Below, in pieces: positions 1 through 6,277 of a stretch of DNA of 9,937 bases (positions are counted from its first letter, which is position 1; every line of letters starts with the position of its first letter). The notes under the pieces are model-generated. The model saw nothing but the letters and a program-made list of their open reading frames with translations, ran no database searches and had not been told where the DNA came from. The DNA is from Gemmatimonadota bacterium. GTDB taxonomy: Bacteria > Latescibacterota > UBA2968 > UBA8231. Position numbers and translations under genes: made by a program. The DNA is taken from assembly GCA_002712305.1 (NCBI GenBank), contig PATE01000007.1:22507-32443 (forward strand). Direction: 5' to 3'.

Positions 1-309
<309 letters not shown>

Positions 310-340
310 CCAGAGGTCTGCTCACCGCTGGGGTTGTTTC

Positions 341-1678
341 CTACGGGATTTGAAAACCAGGGGTTGGCTTATCGTCGACGTCCGAGGTCGTGTCGGGTCG
401 GGCCTGCGTAGATTCCTGCCCCGCACGCGGTGGCGTGCTCGCCCCTTTCGGACCACGGCCAAGTTGAGCACCGACGGCAAGCAGGAATTGAGCGAGAAGA
501 ACACCCAGCAGCAGACTGGGCAATGCCTGCTGTGACAGGACCACACCGCCAGCCCCGGCGATCACCAGAGACACCTCATCGGCTTCGATGATAGCAGGAT
601 CAATGGGTCGGGGACGCCGTCCAGATCTTCGGGAGAGTCGGCGACGCTGGACGAGGGCCGCGACAATGTGGACGGTGGGACGAACGCTCGCGATGACGGC
701 CACCACCATGCCGACCACGCGCCAATTCAACCCCTCACTCACCAGTGCAATCCCCACACACCAGCCCGCCAGAGCCGGGGCGGCGATTCGTGGCAACGCC
801 ATCCCCTTCTCAAGGACCACCAGCAGGTCGAGTCGGCGCAGCGTGGCACTGACACTCCAGAAACCTGCTACGGCGCCCAACCACAGTGGGGAAAGCCCCA
901 TCATCGCCCCGAGGCCCGAACACACCAGGGTCACGGCCGCCATCTGCACATACAGGCCGCCGGGCGCGAAGTCTTCGCGGGTGACCAGATCCATCAGCAG
1001 CCCCGTGATGGCACCACCTACCGTCGACCACAATAGCTGTTCGACGGGGCCACCGAGTTCGAAGCTCAGCTGCTGCGACAAGGGGGCCGGCAGTTGCAGC
1101 ACCGCCGTGGGAGTGAACTCTCCTGCCACTGCCCATGCGGCTAACAGAAGCGCCATCGGACCGAGTAGCGATGGATCCCAAAAACCCGCTCCTGCGCCCC
1201 CGCCACGATGGGGTTGCCGGGAGGGCAGGATTGGCGCGAGCAGGCAGATGGCCGCAATCGTCAGGATGTGAAATCGACCCGGCGCCGTTCCGAATCCGGG
1301 GATGAATCGGACCGCCCAGATCAACACGGTCACAGCGACGGTGACGACGACGGCTTGAAGCAGCTCGTGCCGGATCCCGTGGAGAGTCAGCTTGCGACTA
1401 ACCCGCAGTTCGAGGGAAGATCCTGCGACCAACCCGGACCAACCGGCAAAGAAAACGAAACAGAGGATCGGGACGGGTTGTAGTTCACCTCGAACCCAGT
1501 CCGGAACCCCCCAGCCGATGGCGACTCCCGAGATCGCTGCCAGTCGCGCCGGGGACGCCACCACATCAAGCAGTCCAAGAGGTCCCGCATTCCCCTTGTT
1601 GATCCAGGCACGCACAGGGATGGTCATGGCCGAAATGACAATGGCCAAACCCAGCCGCCCTACGTCCATCGAACTCAT
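341..1678 (-). CDS. Polytopic membrane protein, cation:proton antiporter-like
   Basis: This 445-residue protein is mostly hydrophobic, with roughly ten or more candidate membrane segments (for example residues 9-22, 68-86, 106-124, 136-152, 171-186, 217-230, 243-275, 300-314, 321-345 and 370-405), and a polar C-terminal tail rich in Gly, Thr and Asp. I chose the ATG at 1678 rather than the in-frame ATG at 1756. It overlaps the stop of the upstream gene as ATGA and has GGGAG five bases ahead, a classic translational-coupling arrangement. Two stretches resemble Na+/H+ (CPA-type) exchangers: a Gly-rich segment ending in LELR (about 79-92, like the FxxGLxxDLR element) and GLSPLWLGAVAGF (261-273, like the GLSPxxGAFxAG helix). 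The usual paired Asp residues of the exchanger core are not obvious, so it may be a divergent or non-transporting relative. The gene is real; the function is an inference. Confidence 0.8.
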   Translation of the reverse strand: MSSMDVGRLGLAIVISAMTIPVRAWINKGNAGPLGLLDVVASPARLAAISGVAIGWGVPDWVRGELQPVPILCFVFFAGWSGLVAGSSLELRVSRKLTLHGIRHELLQAVVVTVAVTVLIWAVRFIPGFGTAPGRFHILTIAAICLLAPILPSRQPHRGGGAGAGFWDPSLLGPMALLLAAWAVAGEFTPTAVLQLPAPLSQQLSFELGGPVEQLLWSTVGGAITGLLMDLVTREDFAPGGLYVQMAAVTLVCSGLGAMMGLSPLWLGAVAGFWSVSATLRRLDLLVVLEKGMALPRIAAPALAGWCVGIALVSEGLNWRVVGMVVAVIASVRPTVHIVAALVQRRRLSRRSGRRPRPIDPAIIEADEVSLVIAGAGGVVLSQQALPSLLLGVLLAQFLLAVGAQLGRGPKGASTPPRAGQESTQARPDTTSDVDDKPTPGFQIP

Positions 1679-2544
1679 CGGTCTCCCGAACTCGTGGCGA
1701 TCACTTCTCCCGTCGACAGATGACGATTCTCCAGTTGGCGGTGATCCTGCCGCCACCCGGCGAGGAAATCTTCGATCGACGCATATGCCCGTTGGAGAAG
1801 TTGGTCGAGCCAGGCCTCGTCATCACGAAGCGGATTCAAGATCGCCACCTCGTCGTCACGCGCAGGGTTCTGCGTCCACCACCGAGCCAAGCCTCTGGCC
1901 AGAGGACGCAACACCGGGGCCGACCATCGGCACAGCAGGTGCCGATCGGGCCGACGGGTTCCACCCGTCCATGCCAGGATTGGCGCCAGCCGCCGTACCC
2001 ATCGAGTCGTCGATTCGGCACCTGCCAGCAACATTTCTGGCTGAGCGGCTCCCTCAAAAAAGACGGCCGTCGACCGTTGCAGGACGTCCCCTGGCGCGCC
2101 ATCAACTGGAAACCTTAGGGGATTGTTCCACAATCGCTTAGGAGATGAATCCAACACCTTGCAGTCAAGACCCCACTCGATTCGTTTGTGCCATGAATCG
2201 GTGCCAGCCGGCATGGGTGACTGCATCTGAAGTTGAGCGGCCCGCTGGTCGATCTGAGGATGAACGGCCAGATCGGTGTAGACATGCAGCGACCAACCTG
2301 CGGCGAAAGCCGCCTCTGCCGGATCGCTGGCAAGTTGATGGAGGGATCGAACCAGATCAGCGGTGTGCGACTCGTGGACGGCTTCGGACAGAGCTCGGGG
2401 GCCACCGGGGAAATAGCCGATGTCTGGGCCCAGAACCCCGGCATTGAAGCTGGCCGGATCCCAGCTTACATGCGCCTCAGCTGCCAACCTGGAAAGGGCT
2501 TGCTGGGCCAGGAACAGGTGAAGGTAGGTTCCCGCCAAAGTCAA
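1675..2544 (-). CDS. Zinc-dependent phospholipase C-like protein
   Basis: A 289-residue protein matching the Zn-dependent PLC/S1-P1-nuclease-like fold family by motif spacing. It has His9 near the N-terminus (GTYLHL), GVLGPDIGYFPGG at 36-48 with Asp41, HESH at 57-60, GWSLHVYTDLAVHP at 83-96 giving the paired His87/Asp91/His95 ligands, and WHKRIEWGLD at 118-127 with His119 and Glu123. These are the expected trinuclear-metal ligands, so hydrolysis of a phosphodiester or phospholipid is plausible, but the substrate is unknown. There is no signal peptide, which is unusual for secreted PLCs but common in the uncharacterised bacterial branch of this family. The start is TTG at 2544: an in-frame TGA lies directly upstream and GAGG sits five bases before it; the ATG at 2548 is out of frame. 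It follows ssb after a 69-base gap and overlaps the membrane-protein gene by four bases. Confidence 0.85.
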   Translation of the reverse strand: MTLAGTYLHLFLAQQALSRLAAEAHVSWDPASFNAGVLGPDIGYFPGGPRALSEAVHESHTADLVRSLHQLASDPAEAAFAAGWSLHVYTDLAVHPQIDQRAAQLQMQSPMPAGTDSWHKRIEWGLDCKVLDSSPKRLWNNPLRFPVDGAPGDVLQRSTAVFFEGAAQPEMLLAGAESTTRWVRRLAPILAWTGGTRRPDRHLLCRWSAPVLRPLARGLARWWTQNPARDDEVAILNPLRDDEAWLDQLLQRAYASIEDFLAGWRQDHRQLENRHLSTGEVIATSSGDR

Positions 2545-2564
2545 TCATGCCTCAGGCGGAATGC

Positions 2565-2587
2565 CATCCTGCGATCGGCGCAGGATG
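2565..2587 (-). other. Perfect 8-bp hairpin between ssb and the PLC-like gene
   Basis: CATCCTGC (2565-2572) and GCAGGATG (2580-2587) form a perfect 8-bp stem with a 7-base loop, 21 bases before the TTG start at 2544. No T-run follows it in the minus direction, so it is not a standard intrinsic terminator. It could attenuate read-through from ssb or protect an mRNA end; that role is inferred. Confidence 0.4.
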
Positions 2588-2613
2588 CTGTCCCCTGAAT
2601 AGAACTGCAGAGA

Positions 2614-3114
2614 TCAGAACGGCAGATCGTCGTCCTCCGGGCCACCGCCGGCAGATCCAACTGGAGGGCCCGATGGTGCGTCCCCACCCATGGGAGGTCC
2701 CCCACCCACATCGCCACCGGGCGGAGGGACTGCGGGGCCCGGATCACCGTAGTCACCGGCGAACTGTCCGCCTCCTTCGCCCCTGCCGTCGAGCATTTGC
2801 ATATCGTTGACGACGACCTCTGTGGTATAGCGCTTCTGACCACTCTGGTCATCCCAGGAACGCGTTTGCAGCCGCCCCTCGATGTAGACCTTGCTCCCCT
2901 TTTTCAGATACTGGCCGACGATTTCGGCGAGTTTGCTCCAGAACACGAGGCGATGCCACTCGGTGCGATCCTGCTTCTCACCATTTCGATCTGTCCAGGA
3001 TTCGTTTGTCGCCAAATTCACATTGGCTACCGCGGCCCCATTCGGTGTATAGCGGACTTCCGGATCACCGCCCAGATTGCCGATGAGGATAACCTTGTTG
3101 ACACCGCGAGCCAT
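2614..3114 (-). CDS. ssb: Single-stranded DNA-binding protein
   Basis: The protein of 166 residues coats single-stranded DNA during replication, recombination and repair, and recruits partners through its C-terminal tip. The OB fold covers about residues 1-110: it begins [22 protein letters not shown], contains the [24 protein letters not shown] core and the [11 protein letters not shown] strand. A flexible Gly/Pro-rich linker follows, and the protein ends in the acidic peptide DDDLPF, the canonical partner-docking tip. The start is the ATG at 3114, because the family N-terminus begins there and AGGAGGG lies six bases upstream; the in-frame extension to 3279 has no family similarity and should be ignored. 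It is the first gene of the minus-strand run, so the region 3115-3260 should hold its promoter. Length and all signatures are normal. Confidence 0.98.
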   Translation of the reverse strand: MARGVNKVILIGNLGGDPEVRYTPNGAAVANVNLATNESWTDRNGEKQDRTEWHRLVFWSKLAEIVGQYLKKGSKVYIEGRLQTRSWDDQSGQKRYTTEVVVNDMQMLDGRGEGGGQFAGDYGDPGPAVPPPGGDVGGGPPMGGDAPSGPPVGSAGGGPEDDDLPF

Positions 3115-3238
3115 GCGGCCCTCCTGAGAAAGTGATGATTTCTGTTGCCGAACGAACCCATGCAAGGGGATCGACTCTGATGTTGGAGGGGGAATCTGGG
3201 CCCAGCATGACTCTGACGCAAGCCTGCTTCTAGGCAAC

Positions 3239-3252
3239 GTGACCTGGGTCAC
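3239..3252. promoter_or_regulatory. Dyad GTGACC-N2-GGTCAC, candidate operator
   Basis: Perfect 6-bp inverted repeat with a 2-base centre, 125 bases upstream of the ssb start and 159 bases upstream of the plus-strand acidic-protein gene. Compact, closely spaced dyads of this kind are typical of dimeric regulator sites. The regulator is unknown. Confidence 0.4.
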
Positions 3253-3320
3253 GGCGTTTGACTTGTCCTGTGTCCTCATTACCTTTCATAGGTTTGGCGA
3301 TATACGCCTCTGGCACTTCA

Positions 3321-3359
3321 GCTTAGCTGCGATCGTGGCAGCGGAGCTTAGCCACGATC
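3321..3359 (+). promoter_or_regulatory. Overlapping alternative hairpins in the leader of the acidic-protein gene
   Basis: A perfect 9-bp inverted repeat, GATCGTGGC (3331-3339) and GCCACGATC (3351-3359) with an 11-base loop, overlaps a second possible stem, GCTGC (3326-3330) with GCAGC (3338-3342). The two stems share bases 3331-3342 and cannot form together. GCTTAGC is also repeated directly at 3321-3327 and 3346-3352. The element lies 51 bases before the ATG at 3411. No T-run follows, so termination is not evident; a structured leader or protein-binding site is the likely reading. Confidence 0.4.
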
Positions 3360-3410
3360 TTCCCGGCGCGCCGGATCAGCAACTTTGGGAGGTTGAACGG
3401 CCAATAGACC

Positions 3411-3605
3411 ATGTTGACAATCCTCGCACAGACATCCGGTGGCGGCAGCTACCTTGGTTTCGACCAGGGCAGTACCCTGCCGACGGGAGCCCTGACGTTC
3501 CTTGGCGTCGTCGAAGATGAAGTCGAGGAAGAGGAACTGCCCACCTTTGAAGAGGCCGAGGAAGATCTCGAGGACCTGCCCTTCGACACGGGCGCCGTCC
3601 GCTGA
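3411..3605 (+). CDS. Small acidic protein of unknown function
   Basis: I do not recognise this 64-residue protein. Its first half is Gly/Ser/Thr-rich and mildly hydrophobic (GGGSYLGFDQGS, then TGALTFLGVV at about 26-35). Its second half is strongly acidic, with about 17 Glu/Asp residues between 36 and 60. Most codons end in G or C, as in neighbouring genes, which supports coding. ATG 3411 follows an in-frame TAG at 3405, so the gene cannot start much further upstream; GGGAGG at 3388 is too far away to be a good ribosome site, so translation initiation may be weak. It ends one base before the ATG of the barrel gene (TGATATG), and that gene has no ribosome site of its own. This suggests translational coupling, which is the best argument that the small gene is genuine. 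Confidence 0.62.
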   Translation: MLTILAQTSGGGSYLGFDQGSTLPTGALTFLGVVEDEVEEEELPTFEEAEEDLEDLPFDTGAVR

Positions 3606-3606
3606 T

Positions 3607-4773
3607 ATGATATCGGATCTCGGCGACCCGCAGCCGGGTCGTTCCTTGTCTCTACGGCGCATCGCATTCGCGATCGTCGCGCTCTACCTGCTCTCATTTG
3701 CTCAGGTTTCACCAGCCGGCGCCTCCCCCATGCGTTTGAGTGCGCTCGGGGCCCAGTCCTGGCTCGTGTTCGATGTCACGAATCTGCAGCAACACCCATC
3801 CCTTGCACGCACATTTGCTCACGCCGACGTCGAGCTGTTCGATGAATGGGCCGGCGCCGTTGTTCCCATCGGAACATCTGGCGCAGTAGGTCTGTTTCTC
3901 AATCGGCCGACCCCAACCATCGGCCGCCTCAACGACTACACGGCCACAACCGGCAGTCGAGCCTTTCGATCGCTGGTCAGCACACCGTGGCTGGACGGGG
4001 TGGCTTCGATGAGACTGGGGGGATCCACCGACGTGGGCGTCGCCCTGCGGGTAGCCTATGATCGTAGCCACCGAGGTGCGGCAGAGGCCTCGACCTCTCT
4101 ACGACAGGCACTGATCGGCCTCAGTTTCGGCGCCGGCAAGAGCCGAGGGCTCGATGTGACGGTGAGACTGGATCACGTGGCCTTCCGTGACCGCGATGAA
4201 GGATTCAGCGCCTCCGAAACGGACGGGACGGGGCTTGGCGTCGAGGTGCGAGGCCGCTGGCAGCTCCAGTCGGGACTCTACACGATCCCCTGGATATCCT
4301 GGGAGCAGAGCAAGGCGGGGCTTGCACCCGAATCACGAACGCTGACCGCGCTGCAGAGCGGTCTTGGAATAAACGCTCGCCCGAATGCGTCCACCCTCGT
4401 CGTGGCTGGGCTTCTGTTGGGTGTCGATGAGGAAGAGGTGATCGACGCGACAGGTGTTGTTCGTCGCCACCGCGTGGTTCAGATGCCCACTACGGTAGGT
4501 GGCATAGAAGTGCAAGCGGGGTCGATGTCGATACGTGTCGGAATCCGACATTGTGCAGGATGGGTGCAGCGGACCGCCGAGGGTGTGACGGACGAGTCAT
4601 TTTCGACCCATCTGGTCTCGCATGTGGGTGTGGGATTTCGCTTTGGAGACGTTGCTGTCGATGGTTTACTGCGCAAACAGATCCTGCGTGATGGCCCGTA
4701 TCTGCTGACGGGCGACGCTGATGAAGGTGGCCTGTTTACGAACCTGAGTCTGACGTATTTCCTCTTCGACTGA
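3607..4773 (+). CDS. Secreted protein, probable outer-membrane beta-barrel
   Basis: A 388-residue protein with a clear signal peptide: RR at 17-18, a hydrophobic core at about 19-35 and a likely cleavage after AGA at 37-39. The mature part is a series of alternating polar/hydrophobic strand-like segments joined by Gly/Asp/Ser-rich turns, such as GSTDVGVALRVAYDRS, GLDVTVRLDHVAF and SHVGVGFRFGDVAVDGLL. It ends LTYFLFD, with an aromatic near the C-terminus as in many outer-membrane barrels. No catalytic motif is visible. I place it in the outer membrane by inference and cannot name a substrate or family. The ATG at 3607 is chosen because it lies one base after the acidic-protein stop and keeps the whole signal peptide; the open frame extends back to 3502 only as an out-of-frame overlap with that gene. 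Confidence 0.75.
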   Translation: MISDLGDPQPGRSLSLRRIAFAIVALYLLSFAQVSPAGASPMRLSALGAQSWLVFDVTNLQQHPSLARTFAHADVELFDEWAGAVVPIGTSGAVGLFLNRPTPTIGRLNDYTATTGSRAFRSLVSTPWLDGVASMRLGGSTDVGVALRVAYDRSHRGAAEASTSLRQALIGLSFGAGKSRGLDVTVRLDHVAFRDRDEGFSASETDGTGLGVEVRGRWQLQSGLYTIPWISWEQSKAGLAPESRTLTALQSGLGINARPNASTLVVAGLLLGVDEEEVIDATGVVRRHRVVQMPTTVGGIEVQAGSMSIRVGIRHCAGWVQRTAEGVTDESFSTHLVSHVGVGFRFGDVAVDGLLRKQILRDGPYLLTGDADEGGLFTNLSLTYFLFD

Positions 4774-4786
4774 GCTTTCCTGCGTT

Positions 4787-4802
4787 GATGGGCCCACCCA
4801 TC
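4787..4802. other. Short hairpin between convergent genes
   Basis: GATGGG (4787-4792) and CCCATC (4797-4802) form a 6-bp stem with a 4-base loop in the 47-base gap between the barrel gene (+) and the cyclic-nucleotide-binding gene (-). There is no T-run on either side, so a terminator role is uncertain. Confidence 0.3.
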
Positions 4803-4820
4803 GGCGCGGCGGGTTGTCCA

Positions 4821-5414
4821 TCATTCATCATTCTCGTCATCCCACTCTTCATCATCGTCGTATTCGTCGTCGTCATCAACGTCGACGCCCGGGTCGTCGT
4901 CTCCATCTGATGAATCCAGCGGTTCGTAACTCCTGCAGCCGACGCTCCAGATCACGGATCGTGCGGCGCTGAGCTGCGACCAGTGAGTTTGTGTTCTCGA
5001 GACGAGCGCCCAACACACGGATGACGTTCTCCAAGACCTTGGCCGCCATATCGCGATTCCCACCGAACATCAGCGTCAGATCCGAATTCCGCAGCACAAG
5101 AGCTGTCGATCTGTCGCCGGCCACCACATCGGCTGATCGTGGCTGTCCGGTAAGAAGTCCCATCTCCCCCATAGGGTTTGGCCAGGTCGCACACGAGCCA
5201 GTTCCTTGCCGTCTTCGCCAAGAACCAGCATCATGCCTCGCAGCACGAGCAGCATCTCATCACTGGCATCACCACGCTTGTACACGTCTTCGCCGGCGGC
5301 GTAACTCTTGAAGCGACAGATTTTTAGCAGACGCTGCACGTCGGTATGGTCAAAGCCTGAGAAGATCTCAATCTTCTGGATCACTTTGACCAAGTGGTGT
5401 TGACGCTCGTTCAC
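4821..5414 (-). pseudogene. Stand-alone cyclic-nucleotide-binding protein, twice frameshifted
   Basis: The reading frame begins at GTG 5414 and encodes a CRP-type cyclic-nucleotide-binding domain: helix and early strands (IFSGFDHTDVQRLLKIC, residues 17-33), then FKSYAAGEDVYKRGDASDEMLLVLRG (35-60). Near 5170 the frame breaks in a run of five G (minus strand). It resumes one base back, giving the phosphate-binding cassette GEMGLLTGQPRSADVVAG, whose Glu, Arg and Ser are the ligand-contacting residues. A C-terminal coiled-coil-like helix follows (ENTNSLVAAQRRTIRDLERR). Near 4926 the frame shifts again into a very acidic tail of mostly Asp/Glu ending at 4821; the uncorrected frame instead stops at 4876 in an Arg-rich tail. 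The two shifts cancel, and the repaired protein would be about 197 residues. There is no helix-turn-helix, so it is not a CRP transcription factor. Genuine decay and sequencing error both remain possible. Confidence 0.78.
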
Positions 5415-5481
5415 TGAATACCCGGCATTGTTTTGAGACAGGAGTGAAATCGAAGGCCAATCACGTCGATATTGTATTATG

Positions 5482-5497
5482 GATGACAGAGGTCATC
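5482..5497. promoter_or_regulatory. Dyad GATGAC-N4-GTCATC in the divergent promoter region
   Basis: Perfect 6-bp inverted repeat with a 4-base centre, between the divergent cyclic-nucleotide-binding and receiver genes. It is a candidate regulator site; no partner protein is identified. Confidence 0.35.
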
Positions 5498-5509
5498 TCT
5501 CCATGCTCT

Positions 5510-5531
5510 GAACGGTTTTCAACGACCGTTC
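5510..5531. promoter_or_regulatory. Dyad GAACGGT-N8-ACCGTTC
   Basis: Perfect 7-bp inverted repeat with an 8-base centre, 24 bases before the GTG chosen for the receiver gene. The 22-bp overall length, about two helical turns, suits a dimeric activator or repressor site; as RNA it could also fold into a hairpin in the receiver leader. Confidence 0.4.
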
Positions 5532-5554
5532 GCACTAAAAAAGGCCCGACTGCA

Positions 5555-5939
5555 GTGACAGAAACCGCCCAGGACTTCAGCCTGCTCTTCGTCGATGACG
5601 AAGTCGATTTCCTGGAGACCATCGAGGAGTTCTTCGGCGACCTTGGCTATACCGTCTACACCGCCCGCGATGGCCAGGAGGCGCTGCTCCGTGTCAAGGA
5701 ACATCTACCACGCACGGTGTTCCTCGACATCCATGCCCCATATGGATGGTACCGAGACGCTGCGACTTATCCGAGAGATCGACGAGGATATTCAGGTCAT
5801 CGTCGTTTCCGGGTATGCGTCGGAGGACTTGGCCCGCGATCTCCTGAAACACGGTGCCTGCGATTTCTTTCAGAAGCTGGTAGATCTTCTGCGACTACAA
5901 GAGACTGTGGAACGACTGCGCACCCTCCGCGAGATATAG
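5555..5939 (+). pseudogene. Stand-alone CheY-like response-regulator receiver, frameshifted
   Basis: A single receiver domain without output domain. The first frame gives SLLFVDDEVDF with the acidic pair Asp14/Asp15 and runs to TVFLDI, where Asp58 would be the phosphoacceptor. At about 5732 the frame breaks: the family expects D-I-x-M-P-x-M-D-G, and MPHMDG is present but one frame over, consistent with one extra or two missing bases. The second frame completes the fold with VIVVSGYAS (switch Ser) and GACDFFQKL (conserved Lys), then a final helix, stopping at 5939. The Lys is followed by Leu instead of the nearly invariant Pro, a substitution that may show relaxed selection. The start is uncertain: GTG 5555 gives a normal receiver N-terminus, and ATG 5483 is an alternative that would overlap the dyads. 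It is divergent from the cyclic-nucleotide-binding gene, so the two may share control. Confidence 0.75.
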
Positions 5940-6011
5940 GGACAACCGCCGAAACGACTCCTCTCGCCGAGCACAGAAACGTGCGTAAGTGGTTTCCAGG
6001 CGTGAATTTAC

Positions 6012-6040
6012 TTGACGCGGCCGGTGCCTCTGTCTATCCT
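6012..6040 (+). promoter_or_regulatory. Sigma70-type promoter upstream of ftsA
   Basis: TTGACG (6012-6017) and TATCCT (6035-6040) are separated by exactly 17 bases. The predicted transcription start is near 6047, giving ftsA a leader of over 200 bases. The same TTGACG hexamer and 17-base spacing occur in the tRNA promoter at 7546. Confidence 0.6.
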
Positions 6041-6059
6041 TTAATACAGTAGAATCTGA

Positions 6060-6085
6060 GGTGTTCAGCGACGGTGTTCAGCGGC
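6060..6085 (+). repeat. 13-bp tandem direct repeat in the ftsA leader
   Basis: Two adjacent copies, GGTGTTCAGCGAC (6060-6072) and GGTGTTCAGCGGC (6073-6085), match at 12 of 13 positions. They begin about 13 bases after the predicted transcription start, a position where a bound protein could block or pause transcription. The span 5940-6253 holds no other convincing gene; an open frame across it from GTG 6061 has no coding character and runs into ftsA out of frame. Confidence 0.6.
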
Positions 6086-6220
6086 CGTCGAGTCGCCATC
6101 CCGCACTCCCCGTTCGGGACCTCTACACCGCCTCTGATCCTCCACTTCCCTGCAGTTCCCCAGCGACAATTTCGTCGCCCTTGTCCTCGTGTCTTCGATC
6201 AAAACGACGGTGTAGTCCGT

Positions 6221-6249
6221 ATCGAACCGTTTCGATGTGGGTGATCACC
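6221..6249. promoter_or_regulatory. Two consecutive dyads just upstream of ftsA
   Basis: ATCGAA-N4-TTCGAT (6221-6236) is followed four bases later by the perfect 10-bp palindrome GGTGATCACC (6240-6249). They lie immediately before the possible ATG at 6254 and 28 bases before the preferred ATG at 6278. A repressor site or a structure that covers the translation start would both fit. Confidence 0.4.
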
Positions 6250-6277
6250 GCTTATGAAGAACCGGGGTTGCCACGAC

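Noticed and set aside
588-2141. Long plus-strand open frames opposite the membrane-protein and PLC-like genes (588-1271 and 1392-2141)
   Set aside because: They are antisense to genes with clear motifs and coupling, and are rich in Arg, Pro, Ser and Thr as expected for shadows in GC-rich DNA.
3196-3205. 10-bp palindrome CTGGGCCCAG upstream of ssb
   Set aside because: A short GC-only symmetry is common in GC-rich DNA and does not extend further.
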